64,000 bases of DNA from Curtobacterium sp. MCJR17_020 (lineage in GTDB: Bacteria > Actinomycetota > Actinomycetes > Actinomycetales > Microbacteriaceae), in the NCBI RefSeq assembly GCF_003234365.2, contig NZ_CP126260.1, positions 1 to 64,000 of the forward strand, written 5' to 3'. The translations under genes were made by a program, and so were the position numbers. Shown piece by piece: positions 29,646 through 38,494 of the stretch. Every line of letters starts with the position of its first letter. The first letter of the stretch is position 1. The notes beneath the pieces were generated by a model. It had not been told where the DNA came from, did not search any database, and saw nothing but the letters and a program-made list of their open reading frames with translations.

Positions 29646-31174
29646 CCACCGGCACCACCACCGCCCCTGCGGCCGACCGCACCGACGCCGAACGCGAGCT
29701 GCTCGCCCGCGTCCCCACGGGCCTCCTGGTCGACGGCGCCTGGCAGCCGTCGGCCGACGGCCGGACCTTCGCCGTCGTCGACCCCGCCACCGGCGAGACG
29801 CTGCTCGACATCGCCGACGCAACCCCCGAGGACGGTGTCCGAGCGCTCGACGCCGCGGAAGCAGCGAAGTCGGGCTGGGCGAGCACACCGCCGCGGCACC
29901 GCGCCGAGCTGCTCCGTCGCGCGTTCGACCTGCTGCAGGAACGGCGCGAGGAGTTCGCGCTGCTCATGACGCTCGAGATGGGCAAGCCGCTCGCCGAGGC
30001 CCGCGGCGAGGTCGCGTACGGCGGGGAGTTCCTGCGCTGGTTCTCGGAGGAAGCGGTCCGGATCGGCGGCTCGTACGGCACCAACCCGGAGGGCACCGGC
30101 CGTGCCACCGTCTCGCACAAGCCCGTCGGCCCCGCGTTCCTCATCACGCCGTGGAACTTCCCGCTGGCGATGGCGACCCGGAAGATCGCACCGGCGCTCG
30201 CCGCCGGATGCACGGTCGTCGTGAAGCCGGCCGAGCTCACGCCGCTCACGACCCTGCTGTTCGTCGACCTGCTGCGCGAGGTCGGTCTGCCCGCCGGCGT
30301 GGTCAACGTGGTGCAGACCACGCGCGCCGCCGACGTCTCCGGGCCGGTGATCGCCGACCCCCGGCTCCGGAAGCTGTCCTTCACGGGCTCGACGCCGGTC
30401 GGACGCACACTGCTCGCCCAGGCGGCGCAGAACGTGCTCCGGACGAGCATGGAGCTCGGTGGCAACGCCCCGTTCCTGGTGTTCGCCGACGCCGACCTCG
30501 ACCTGGCCGTGGAGGGCGCGCTCGCCGCCAAGTTCCGCAACACCGGGCAGGCCTGCACCGCCGCGAACCGGTTCCTGGTGCACGAGGACGTCGTCGACGA
30601 GTTCACGCGCCGGGTGACCGCACGCGTCGAGGCCATGCGGGTCGGACGCGGCACCGAGGACGGCGTCGCCATCGGACCGCTCATCGACGACCGCGCCGTC
30701 GACAAGGCGCACCGCCTGGTCACCGACGCGCTCGACCGCGGGGCGACGCTCCGCACCGGCGGACACCCGGTCGACGGCCCCGGCACCTTCTACGCGCCCA
30801 CGGTCCTGACCGACGTGCAGCCCGGCAGCGACCTGCTCCGCGACGAGATCTTCGGACCCGTCCTGGCGATCCGGACCTTCCGGACCGAGGACGAGGCCGT
30901 GGCCGCCGCCAACGACACCGAGTACGGTCTGGTCGGCTACGCGTTCACCGAGGATCCGGCCCGTGGCCAGCGCCTGATGGAGCGGCTCGAGACCGGCATG
31001 CTCGGACTCAACACCGGGGTCGTCTCGAACGCGTCGGCCCCGTTCGGCGGGGTGAAGCAGTCCGGCCTCGGCCGCGAGGGCGGCGGCGAGGGCATCGCCG
31101 AGTACCTCGAGACCATGTACACGCTGACCCCGGACCCGTTCCGGAGCACCACCACCGAAGGAGCAGCACGATGA
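29642..31174 (+). CDS. gabD: NAD(P)-dependent succinate-semialdehyde dehydrogenase
   Basis: Oxidises succinate semialdehyde, the product of GabT, to succinate, which enters the TCA cycle. It is 510 aa. The aldehyde dehydrogenase fold shows ITPWNFPLAMATRKIAPAL, the catalytic base E271 in MELGGNAP and the nucleophile C305 in TGQACTAANR. The GabD-type ending (TGMLGLNTG...PFGGVKQSGLGREGG) is present. It overlaps gabT upstream and the amine oxidase downstream by 4 bases each. Confidence 0.93.
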   Translation: MTTGTTTAPAADRTDAERELLARVPTGLLVDGAWQPSADGRTFAVVDPATGETLLDIADATPEDGVRALDAAEAAKSGWASTPPRHRAELLRRAFDLLQERREEFALLMTLEMGKPLAEARGEVAYGGEFLRWFSEEAVRIGGSYGTNPEGTGRATVSHKPVGPAFLITPWNFPLAMATRKIAPALAAGCTVVVKPAELTPLTTLLFVDLLREVGLPAGVVNVVQTTRAADVSGPVIADPRLRKLSFTGSTPVGRTLLAQAAQNVLRTSMELGGNAPFLVFADADLDLAVEGALAAKFRNTGQACTAANRFLVHEDVVDEFTRRVTARVEAMRVGRGTEDGVAIGPLIDDRAVDKAHRLVTDALDRGATLRTGGHPVDGPGTFYAPTVLTDVQPGSDLLRDEIFGPVLAIRTFRTEDEAVAAANDTEYGLVGYAFTEDPARGQRLMERLETGMLGLNTGVVSNASAPFGGVKQSGLGREGGGEGIAEYLETMYTLTPDPFRSTTTEGAAR

Positions 31175-32559
31175 TCGAGAGCGACGTCGTCGTCATCGGA
31201 GCCGGTGTCACCGGCCTGACCGCCGCGAACCGCCTGCGCGCCGCGGGACTGACCGTCACGGTGCTCGAGGCGCGCGACCGCGTGGGCGGCCGCACCTGGA
31301 CGAACGACATCGACGGGGTCACCCTCGAGATCGGTGGCCAGTGGGTCTCGCCCGACCAGACCGCACTGCTCGAGACCCTCGACGAGCTCGGACTCGACAC
31401 CTACGACCGGTACCGCGAGGGCTCGAGCGTCTACGTCGACGCCGAGGGCACCCGCACCGAGTACACCGGCGACATCTTCCCGTTGCCCGAGGCGACGGCG
31501 AACGAGATCGAGCGACTCGTGACGGTCGTCGACGAGTACGTCGCGGCGGTCGACCCGGCGCGCCCGTGGGAGTCCCCGCACGCGGCGGCACTCGACGAGG
31601 TCTCCTTCCGCGCCTGGCTCCACACGCTGAGCGACGACCGCGTCGCCACCGACAACGTCGAACTGTTCATCGCCGGGGCCATGCTCACGAAGCCGGCACA
31701 CGCGTTCTCGGCACTGCAGGCCCTGCTGATGGCCGCCTCGGCCGGCAGCTTCACGAACCTGGTCGACGCCGACTTCATCCTGGACAAGCGGGTCGTCGGC
31801 GGCATGCAGCAGGTGTCGGAGCGACTCGCGGACCGCCTCGGTGACGCCGTGCACCTCGACGCGCCGGTGCGCACCCTCCGCTGGACCGACGACGGGGTCG
31901 TCGCGCTCGCCGACGGCGGTCTCGAGGTCCACGCCCGGCAGGCGCTCGTCGCCGTGCCGCCGCCCCTGTACTCGCGGATCTCGTACGAACCCCCGCTGCC
32001 CCGTCGCCAGCACCAGCTGCACCAGCACCTGTCGATGGGCTTCGTCATCAAGGTGCACGCCGTCTACGACCGGCCGTTCTGGCGCGGCGCCGGGCTCTCC
32101 GGCACGGCGTTCAGCCCGTACGAGGTCGTGCACGAGGCGTACGACAACACCGAGCACGGATCGGAGCAGGGCACGTTGGTCGGGTTCGTCTCCGACCAGC
32201 ACGCCGACGACCTCTTCGCGCTGTCGGCCGAGGAGCGGAAGGCCCGAGTGCTCGGTTCGCTCGCCCACTACTACGGCGACGAGGCCCTGCGCCCGGTCGT
32301 GTACTACGAGAGCGACTGGGGCACCGAGGAGTGGACCCGCGGCGCCTACGCGGCGAGCTTCGACCTGGGCGGGCTCGTCCGCTACGGCGCCGACCAGCGT
32401 GCAGCCGTCGGTCCGATCCGGTTCGCGTCGAGCGACCTGGCCGGGCAGGGCTACCAGCACGTCGACGGTGCGGTGCGGATCGGACGTGAGGTCGCCGACG
32501 AGATCCTGGCCGTGACCCCGGTCGCCGCCGGCTCGGGCGCTGCCGCCTCGTCCGTCTGA
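31171..32559 (+). CDS. Flavin-dependent amine oxidase (putrescine oxidase-like)
   Basis: A 462-aa FAD enzyme with an N-terminal dinucleotide-binding motif VVVIGAGVTGLTAANRL, VLEARDRVGGRTWT, and a C-terminal ending YQHVDGAVRIGREVADEIL. Overall it resembles actinobacterial putrescine oxidases of the monoamine-oxidase family, which oxidise putrescine to 4-aminobutyraldehyde plus hydrogen peroxide and ammonia. Coupling to gabD by a 4-base overlap fits a putrescine-to-succinate operon. Substrate is inferred; other amines are possible. A second member of the family lies at 41135. Confidence 0.85.
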   Translation: MIESDVVVIGAGVTGLTAANRLRAAGLTVTVLEARDRVGGRTWTNDIDGVTLEIGGQWVSPDQTALLETLDELGLDTYDRYREGSSVYVDAEGTRTEYTGDIFPLPEATANEIERLVTVVDEYVAAVDPARPWESPHAAALDEVSFRAWLHTLSDDRVATDNVELFIAGAMLTKPAHAFSALQALLMAASAGSFTNLVDADFILDKRVVGGMQQVSERLADRLGDAVHLDAPVRTLRWTDDGVVALADGGLEVHARQALVAVPPPLYSRISYEPPLPRRQHQLHQHLSMGFVIKVHAVYDRPFWRGAGLSGTAFSPYEVVHEAYDNTEHGSEQGTLVGFVSDQHADDLFALSAEERKARVLGSLAHYYGDEALRPVVYYESDWGTEEWTRGAYAASFDLGGLVRYGADQRAAVGPIRFASSDLAGQGYQHVDGAVRIGREVADEILAVTPVAAGSGAAASSV

Positions 32560-32595
32560 ACGGGTGCAGCGCCGACCGCGCGTAGCGTCCGGACC

Positions 32596-32757
32596 ATGAG
32601 CGACACGACGGCGAACGGATCCAGCGACCCCAGCGAGGCCGAAGAGCAGTACACCGAGGACCTGCCGGACGGGTCGCCCACGGGCGACGCGACGAAGGAC
32701 CCCGCGCAGGACAGCGACACGGACTCCGGCGGCGAGCCCGCCGAGCCGCAGCAGTAG
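32596..32757 (+). CDS. Small acidic protein (53 aa), unknown
   Basis: An ATG-initiated 53-codon frame encoding a Ser/Asp/Glu/Pro/Gly-rich acidic peptide (starts MSDTTANGSSDP, ends GGEPAEPQQ) with no hydrophobic segment, so probably disordered. It starts 36 bp after the amine oxidase stop and is followed 15 bp later by a strong terminator hairpin, which supports it being transcribed. No clear ribosome site is visible. No family recognised. Confidence 0.5.
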   Translation: MSDTTANGSSDPSEAEEQYTEDLPDGSPTGDATKDPAQDSDTDSGGEPAEPQQ

Positions 32758-32772
32758 CGGCGACCGACGAGC

Positions 32773-32814
32773 GGACGGGAGGCGCGGTGCCGGCTGGCAC
32801 CGCGCCTCCCGTCC
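32773..32814. terminator. Strong bidirectional hairpin terminator
   Basis: A perfect 19-bp stem (GGACGGGAGGCGCGGTGCC and its complement) with a 4-base loop GGCT separates the gabT operon from the convergent aldehyde dehydrogenase at 32842. Closely related hairpins occur inside the direct repeats at 51.7 and 51.9 kb, so this is a recurrent element of the genome. Confidence 0.8.
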
Positions 32815-32841
32815 GTCGTGGAGCCGGGTCCAGAGCGTCCG

Positions 32842-34206
32842 TCAGCCGATGCGGATCAGCTTCTTGTTGACGAACTCGTCGGCCCCCAGGGGGCCGAGCT
32901 CGCGGCCGAAGCCGCTCGCCTTGACGCCGCCGAACGGCAGTTCGGGGCTGTCCGCGCCGACGATGTTGACGTAGACCATGCCGGCCTCGAGCCGGTCCGC
33001 GACGCGGAGTGCCTGGTCGGCGTCGGTCGTGAACAGGTACGAGCCGAGGCCGTACGGGGTGTCGTTGGCGAGTGCGACGGCGGCGTCCTCGTCGGTTACC
33101 CGGTACACGGCGGCGACGGGGCCGAAGAACTCCTCGCGGTACGCGTCGTTGTCCGGCGTGACGTCGGTCAGGATCGTCGGCACGAAGGCGTTGCCCTGGC
33201 GGTCGCCGCCGGTGACGACGGTCGCACCCTGCGCGACGGCGGACGCGAGCTGCTCCTGCAGCCGGTCCGCGGCGGTCGGGGACGACAGGGGGCCGAGCTC
33301 GGCACCGGGCACGGACGGGTCGGTCGGCGAGACCGCCGACATGGCCGTCGTGAACTTCGCCAGGAAGTCGTCGTACAGGTCGTCCACCACCAGGAACCGC
33401 TTCGGGGCGTTGCAGACCTGCCCGTTGCCCTCGAGGCGGGTGGTGACGGCGGACTCGACGACGGAGTCCAGGTCGTCGGTGGACAGCACGATGAAGGGGT
33501 CCGACCCACCGAGCTCGAGCACGACCTTCGTGAGGTTCCGGCCGGCGATCTCGGCGACGGCGGCACCGGCGCGGGCGGACCCGGTCAGCGAGACGCCCTG
33601 CACGCGCGGATCGGCGATGACGTCGGCGGCCTGGTCGTTCGTCGCGAAGACGTTCGTGTAGGCGCCCTCGGGGAACCCGGCGTCGTGGAAGATCCGCTCG
33701 ATCGCCAGGGCCGACTCGGGGCACTGCGGTGCGTGCTTGAGCAGGACCGTGTTGCCGATGAGCAGGTTCGGACCGGCGAACCGGGCGATCTGGTAGGCGG
33801 GGAAGTTCCACGGCATGATGCCGAGCAGCACGCCGATCGACGACTTCCGGATGAAGGCGCTGCCCGCGGAGCCGTCGGCCAGGGTGATCGGCTGGTCGGC
33901 GAGGAACTCCTCGGCGTGGTCGGCGTAGTAGTCGTAGATGTCGGCGCAGAAGTCCACCTCGCCCTCGGCCTGGTCGATCGGCTTCGCCATCTCGCGCACG
34001 ATCGTGGCGGCGAGGTCGGCGTGACGCTCCCGGTACAGGTCCGCGACGCGGTGGAGCAGGGCCGCGCGGTCGGCGACGGTGCTGCTGCTGGACCACGTGC
34101 TGTGCGTGTGGTCCGCGGTGGTGACGGCGGCACGGAGCTCGTCGTCGGTGATGGTCGGGAACGTCTCGAGGGTCGTGCCCGTGGTGGGGTCGGTGACGGC
34201 GTACAT
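32842..34206 (-). CDS. Aldehyde dehydrogenase (succinate-semialdehyde dehydrogenase type)
   Basis: A 454-aa aldehyde dehydrogenase lacking the N-terminal extension of the gabD product, as in the shorter GabD2/Sad-type enzymes. Motifs: IMPWNFPAYQIARFAGPNL, catalytic E231 in LELGGSDP and nucleophile C265 in GQVCNAPKR. The ending ELPFGGVKASGFGRELG is typical. It lies 19 bp downstream of the PuuP-like permease on the same strand, so probably one operon. Oxidation of succinate semialdehyde or a related short aldehyde is inferred; it is one of three aldehyde dehydrogenases in this island. Confidence 0.87.
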   Translation of the reverse strand: MYAVTDPTTGTTLETFPTITDDELRAAVTTADHTHSTWSSSSTVADRAALLHRVADLYRERHADLAATIVREMAKPIDQAEGEVDFCADIYDYYADHAEEFLADQPITLADGSAGSAFIRKSSIGVLLGIMPWNFPAYQIARFAGPNLLIGNTVLLKHAPQCPESALAIERIFHDAGFPEGAYTNVFATNDQAADVIADPRVQGVSLTGSARAGAAVAEIAGRNLTKVVLELGGSDPFIVLSTDDLDSVVESAVTTRLEGNGQVCNAPKRFLVVDDLYDDFLAKFTTAMSAVSPTDPSVPGAELGPLSSPTAADRLQEQLASAVAQGATVVTGGDRQGNAFVPTILTDVTPDNDAYREEFFGPVAAVYRVTDEDAAVALANDTPYGLGSYLFTTDADQALRVADRLEAGMVYVNIVGADSPELPFGGVKASGFGRELGPLGADEFVNKKLIRIG

Positions 34207-34225
34207 GGCGTCCTCTCGTGGTGGG

Positions 34226-35647
34226 TCAGGCCTGGTCGGTCAGCTGCTTGTTCACGCCGGTGACCGGCTGGTTCTCGTCGAAGCTCTTCGGCAGCACCCG
34301 GAAGCCCTTCGTGATGACGAGCAGGTAGGCGAAGCCGATCGCCGCCCACACTCCTCCTGCGATCAGTGCGTCGGCGTGGAGCTGCGACCAGAGCACGCCC
34401 GTCAGGACCATCGCGAGGCCGGGCAGGACGATGTACTTCCACCGGTCACCCGCGGTGTGGCGACGGCCCTGCCGGACGGCGAAGTGCACGATGACGCTCG
34501 CGTTGACGAAGGTGAAGGCGACGAGGGCGCCGAAGTTGATGTACGACGAGATGGTGTCGAGCGAGAAGCTCATCGCGAGCAGCGTGACCGCGCCGACGAA
34601 CACGACGTTGAACACCGGGGTGTGCGTGCGCGGGTTGACGTAGCCGAACACCCGCTTCGGCAGGACGTTGTTCCGGCCCATCACCATGAGCATGCGGGCG
34701 ACGCTCGCGTGCGACGCGAGCCCCGACGCCAGCGCGGCGACGAACCCGGCCGACACCAGGACCGCCTGGAACACCGGGCCACCGACGAGCAGGCCGATCT
34801 GGGGCAGCGGGTCGTCGGTGAACTCGCCGAACGGGGTGTTCGTCGGGAACCGCAGCTGCGCGAAGTACGCGGACACCAGGAAGATCGCGCCACCGAGCAG
34901 CACCGTCAGCATGATCGCCTTCGGCATGATCCGGATCGACTTCGCCTCTTCCGTGTACATCGTCACGGCGTCGAAGCCGATGAACGAGAAGCAGACCACC
35001 GTCGCACCGGTGAGCAGGGCGGACATCGTCACGCCGTCGTGCACGAACGGCTCGGTGCTCGCGATCGTGCCGGCGCCGGCACCGTGGACGAGTTCGATGA
35101 CGGTGAAGACCACGAACGCGATCATCGCCAGGATCGCGCCGATGAGCAGCACCATGTTCAGGTTCGACGTGCCACGCATCGACAGGCAGATCACCGTCGT
35201 CACGAACACCGTGTAGACGACGACCGTCACCCACGACGGCAGCGCCGGGAACACCTGCTCCAGGTAGAGCCGGATGATCAGGGCGTTCACCATCGGCAGC
35301 AGCAGGTAGTCGAGCAGGGACGCCCAACCGACCATGAACCCGAGGTTCGGGTGCATCGACTCCCGCACGTACGTGTAGGCCGAACCGGCCGCCGGGTAGA
35401 CCCGGACCATCTTCCCGTAGCTGATCGCCGTCAAGGCCATGATGACCAGCGCGATCAGGTACGCGCTCGGCACGGCGCCGTCGGTCTGCCCGGAGACGAT
35501 GCCGAAGGTGTCGAACACCACCGTCGGGGTCATGTAGCCGAGGCCGAGGCCGACGATCGCCCAGAGTCCGAGGCTCCGCTTCAGGGAACCGCCGCGCGCA
35601 GGGGTTGCCGGAGCTGTCGGTGCGGGGACCGCGGTCGGTGATGCCAT
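34226..35647 (-). CDS. APC-family amino acid/polyamine permease (PuuP-like)
   Basis: A 473-aa permease with 12 predicted transmembrane helices. The first includes SLGLWAIVGLGLGYMTPTVV, in which Gly-rich unwound helix 1 is typical of the APC superfamily. VYPAAGSAYTYVRESM and the GFDAVTMYTEEAKS segment are diagnostic of the APA group, close to putrescine importer PuuP. Start ATG 35647; the frame upstream lacks support. Neighbours (agmatine deiminase upstream, aldehyde dehydrogenase downstream) argue for agmatine, putrescine or GABA uptake. Confidence 0.88.
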   Translation of the reverse strand: MASPTAVPAPTAPATPARGGSLKRSLGLWAIVGLGLGYMTPTVVFDTFGIVSGQTDGAVPSAYLIALVIMALTAISYGKMVRVYPAAGSAYTYVRESMHPNLGFMVGWASLLDYLLLPMVNALIIRLYLEQVFPALPSWVTVVVYTVFVTTVICLSMRGTSNLNMVLLIGAILAMIAFVVFTVIELVHGAGAGTIASTEPFVHDGVTMSALLTGATVVCFSFIGFDAVTMYTEEAKSIRIMPKAIMLTVLLGGAIFLVSAYFAQLRFPTNTPFGEFTDDPLPQIGLLVGGPVFQAVLVSAGFVAALASGLASHASVARMLMVMGRNNVLPKRVFGYVNPRTHTPVFNVVFVGAVTLLAMSFSLDTISSYINFGALVAFTFVNASVIVHFAVRQGRRHTAGDRWKYIVLPGLAMVLTGVLWSQLHADALIAGGVWAAIGFAYLLVITKGFRVLPKSFDENQPVTGVNKQLTDQA

Positions 35648-35760
35648 GTGCGTTGACTTCCCTGCTGGGTCGGGGGTGGGCAGCGCCGGAGCTGGGCTGG
35701 GCAGCGTCGCCCGGACTGGTTCGGAGCAACATACCGATGTGCGAGTGCTCGGTGGACCGG

Positions 35761-35800
35761 CCGCGGTGTACAGACGTCGGGCAGCCGCTGTACACCGCGG
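35761..35800. promoter_or_regulatory. Perfect 13-bp inverted repeat between aguA and puuP-like gene
   Basis: CCGCGGTGTACAG (35761-35773) and CTGTACACCGCGG (35788-35800) form a perfect inverted repeat with a 14-base spacer. It starts 7 bp after the aguA stop and 113 bp upstream of the permease start. It could be an operator for the permease operon, a terminator for aguA (no T-run follows), or both. Confidence 0.55.
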
Positions 35801-35807
35801 CGATGGC

Positions 35808-36857
35808 TCAGACCGCCGGCTGTTGCTGCGTGATGCAGTGCAGGCCGCCGCCGCGCGCGAAGACCGGACGAGCGTCGATCGAACGCACCTGACGACCCGG
35901 GTACACGTCGGCGAGGATGCCGCGGGCGCGGTCGTCGGCAACGGCGTCACCGAAGGCGCAGGCGATCACGGCGCCGTTCACCACCACGTGGTTGACGTAG
36001 TTCCAGTCGACCGGGCCGTCGTCGTCGGTCAGGGTCGACGGGGCCGGCAGTTCGACGATGGTCGCGTCCGTGGCCTGCTCGAGCGCCCGACGGATCTGCG
36101 GCATCACCAGGTGGTCCGGGTGGCCGGCGTCGGGCTGCGCGTGCAGCAGGACCGTGCGGGAGGTCGTGGTGGCGCTGGTGGCGCTGGCGCCGCTCGGCGC
36201 GCCGGCGAACGTCGCGACCATGTCGACGTGGCCCCGGGTCCCGAACCCGTCGTAGTCACGGGTCAGGCCGCGGGGCAGCCAGACCACGTCCGTCGCGCCG
36301 ATCGTCCGGGCCAGCTCGAGTTCGACGCGCTCGCGGTCGGCGTACGGGTTCCGTCGCGGATCGAGCTGCACGGTCTCCGTCACCAGGACCGTGCCCGTGC
36401 CGTCGACGTGGATCGCCCCGCCCTCGTTCACGAGCAGTGACGGGATCCGCCGTGCACCGGTGGCGGCGGCGACCGTGGCGGCGACCTCGGCGTCTCGGGT
36501 CCAGGTCGACCAGGAGTTCGCGCCCCAGCCGTTGAAGACCCAGTCCACGGCGCCGAGCTCGCCGGTCACGTCGTCGACGACGAACGTCGGCCCGATGTCG
36601 CGCATCCAGAAGTCGTCGAGGGGCGCTTCGAGCACCTCGACCGCGGTCGACAGCAGGCGACGAGCGTCGGCTCGCGCGACCGGGTCCACGACGATCGAGA
36701 CGGGCTGGTGCTCGCTGATCGTGTTGGCGGTGGTCGCCCACGTCCGTCGCGCCGCCTCGGCACTCGCCGCGTCGTCACCGAGTGTCAGGCCGGGGCGCGG
36801 GAACGCCATCCAGGTGCGTTCCTGCGGAGCCGTCTCGGGAGGCATCACCCACGTCAT
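35808..36857 (-). CDS. aguA: Agmatine deiminase
   Basis: Hydrolyses agmatine to N-carbamoylputrescine and ammonia. It is 349 aa, a guanidino-modifying (PAD-type) fold. Motifs: FWMRDIGPTFVV, NEGGAIHVDG, GTRGHVDMVA with H210, and the C-terminal nucleophile C341 in RGGGLHCITQQQP. The ATG overlaps the end of the amidase gene by 4 bases, so the pair aguB-aguA is translationally coupled and gives agmatine-to-putrescine conversion without urea. Confidence 0.94.
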   Translation of the reverse strand: MTWVMPPETAPQERTWMAFPRPGLTLGDDAASAEAARRTWATTANTISEHQPVSIVVDPVARADARRLLSTAVEVLEAPLDDFWMRDIGPTFVVDDVTGELGAVDWVFNGWGANSWSTWTRDAEVAATVAAATGARRIPSLLVNEGGAIHVDGTGTVLVTETVQLDPRRNPYADRERVELELARTIGATDVVWLPRGLTRDYDGFGTRGHVDMVATFAGAPSGASATSATTTSRTVLLHAQPDAGHPDHLVMPQIRRALEQATDATIVELPAPSTLTDDDGPVDWNYVNHVVVNGAVIACAFGDAVADDRARGILADVYPGRQVRSIDARPVFARGGGLHCITQQQPAV

Positions 36858-37888
36858 GCGCGCACCTCCGGTCCGGCGTCGGTCGCCGCCACCCCGATGG
36901 ACGCGTCGATCGCGTCGCGTGCGCCGTACGCGTGGCGATCCTCGTCGACCGGGGCGACGAGCCCCGCGTAGAGGTCTGGGCGACGGGTCACGTAGAAGGG
37001 GAACAGCCGGAGCCACTCGGTCCGGGCCGCGAGGTCGAGGTCCGCGACCAGCACCGCGTCAGCGTCACGCGGTGCCTCGGCGAGGATGCGGCCGAACGGG
37101 TCCGAGATGAACGACGACCCGTAGAAGGTGATGTCGCCCTCGTCGCCCCACCGGTTCGGGACGACCATGAACTGGCCGGCGGTGATGCCGTTCGCGACGA
37201 TGACCTGCCGCCAGATCGGGGCGGTGTCGAAGTCCGGGAACGTCGGCTCGGAGCCGATCGCCGTCGGGTAGACCAGGACCTCGGACCCGGCGAGGCCGTA
37301 GGACCGGGCCACCTCGGGGAACCACTCGTCCCAGCAGGTCGGTAAACCGAGGCGTGCGCCGAGTCCCGCCGGCTCGTACACCGGGAAGGCGTCGTCGTCC
37401 GTCCCCGGGCGGAAGTACGTGTCCTCGTGGTAGCCGGCGCTGATCGGGATGTGGGTCTTGCGGGTCCGGCCGACCAGGGTGCCGTCGGGGGCGACGAGGA
37501 CGGCGGTGTTGTAGCCGCGGGGGTCGTCGGGCTGGTCGTCGTCGGCAGGCCGCTCGTACAGCGAGGCGTGGACGAACACCCCGTGCTCGATCGCCTGTGC
37601 GCGGGCGAAGGTGACCGTCGGGCCGTCCTCGAGCGACTCGGCGAGGTCCTTCGGGACACCACTGGCCGGGGTGTCGCCGGGGTAGCGGCGCAGGGTGAGC
37701 TCGGGCAGGAACACCGCCGCGGCGCCGTTGGCCGCGGCGGTGGCGATGCCGTCGGCGAGTTGTGCGCGATGGGCAGCCGGGTCCTCGAGCCAACGCATCT
37801 GCACGAGGGCGACGCGGGTCGTGCGGCGGGGGGTGCCGGTGTCCTGGTGCAGCGGAGACGGGTGCGGGGGAGCGATGACGACGTCCAT
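36854..37888 (-). CDS. aguB: N-carbamoylputrescine amidase (carbon-nitrogen hydrolase)
   Basis: Releases putrescine, carbon dioxide and ammonia from N-carbamoylputrescine. It is 344 aa; the nitrilase-superfamily triad is visible as E63 (FLPELTL), K144 (GRTRKTHIP) and C185 (PTCWDEWFPE). The motifs RKTHIP and DEWFPE are typical of AguB. From ATG 37888 the protein carries about 22 extra N-terminal residues (MDVVIAPPHPSPLH...) before the usual beta strand, plus an extended C-terminus; a later start is possible but none is obvious. First gene of the aguBA operon. Confidence 0.92.
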   Translation of the reverse strand: MDVVIAPPHPSPLHQDTGTPRRTTRVALVQMRWLEDPAAHRAQLADGIATAAANGAAAVFLPELTLRRYPGDTPASGVPKDLAESLEDGPTVTFARAQAIEHGVFVHASLYERPADDDQPDDPRGYNTAVLVAPDGTLVGRTRKTHIPISAGYHEDTYFRPGTDDDAFPVYEPAGLGARLGLPTCWDEWFPEVARSYGLAGSEVLVYPTAIGSEPTFPDFDTAPIWRQVIVANGITAGQFMVVPNRWGDEGDITFYGSSFISDPFGRILAEAPRDADAVLVADLDLAARTEWLRLFPFYVTRRPDLYAGLVAPVDEDRHAYGARDAIDASIGVAATDAGPEVRA

Positions 37889-37897
37889 CCCGCCATT

Positions 37898-37915
37898 GTT
37901 GATCGCGTGGTCAAC
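37898..37915. promoter_or_regulatory. Operator-like palindrome between aguB and VOC gene
   Basis: GTTGATCGCGTGGTCAAC, an 18-bp palindrome with one imperfect pair in the arms, lies 9 bp upstream of the aguB start in the 60-bp divergent region. It has the size and form of a TetR- or GntR-type operator. The cognate regulator is not identified. Confidence 0.5.
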
Positions 37916-37948
37916 GAGCGCAAGGCCCAGGGGGAGTTGGGTGGGGTG

Positions 37949-38389
37949 ATGAGCGAACCCATCGTCACGCCGCTCGGCTTCTCGCACGTGCGCCTCACGG
38001 TCACCGACATCCGCCGCAGCAAGGCCTTCTACGAGCAGCTGTTTGGCATGCCACCCGGCAGTGACTTCAGCGACCAGATCGACGACCCGACGATCCACGA
38101 CGACCCGTGGCGGACCTACGGCGGCTGTTCGTTCACGTTCGGCGGGCAGACGCTCGGCCTGCGTCCGGTCGCGCCCGCCGGTGACCGGTTCGACCCGGAC
38201 CGCGTGGGCCTCGACCACGTGTCGTTCCGCGTCGGGTCCGTCGACGACCTGCACGCCGCCGTCGAGCGGCTGGACGCCGCCGGCATCGAGCACGGCGACG
38301 TCACCGACCTGCCGCCGTTCGGCCTGGTGATCCTGTCCGTGCAGGACCCCGACGACGTCAACCTGGAGTTCGCGGCGCCGCGGCCCTGA
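37949..38389 (+). CDS. VOC family protein (glyoxalase/dioxygenase fold)
   Basis: A 146-aa single-domain vicinal-oxygen-chelate protein: two beta-alpha-beta-beta-beta modules, the first around GFSHVRLTVTDIRRSKAFYEQLFG (in parts) and the second around VGLDHVSFRVGSVDDLHAAV. The ending LSVQDPDDVNLEFAAP contains the usual metal-ligand Glu. Start ATG 37949 has GGTGGGG-type purines upstream; an in-frame GTG 14 codons earlier is an alternative. Reaction unknown. Divergent from aguB. Confidence 0.8.
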   Translation: MSEPIVTPLGFSHVRLTVTDIRRSKAFYEQLFGMPPGSDFSDQIDDPTIHDDPWRTYGGCSFTFGGQTLGLRPVAPAGDRFDPDRVGLDHVSFRVGSVDDLHAAVERLDAAGIEHGDVTDLPPFGLVILSVQDPDDVNLEFAAPRP

Positions 38390-38494
38390 GCACGGTGCGC
38401 CGGTGTCCGCTTGCCGCGTCCGTCACCCGGACCTCCAGGTGCCACGGAAGCGGGGAGGGTTGCCTGATCGCGTCAGATCTCAGGAGGAGACAGC

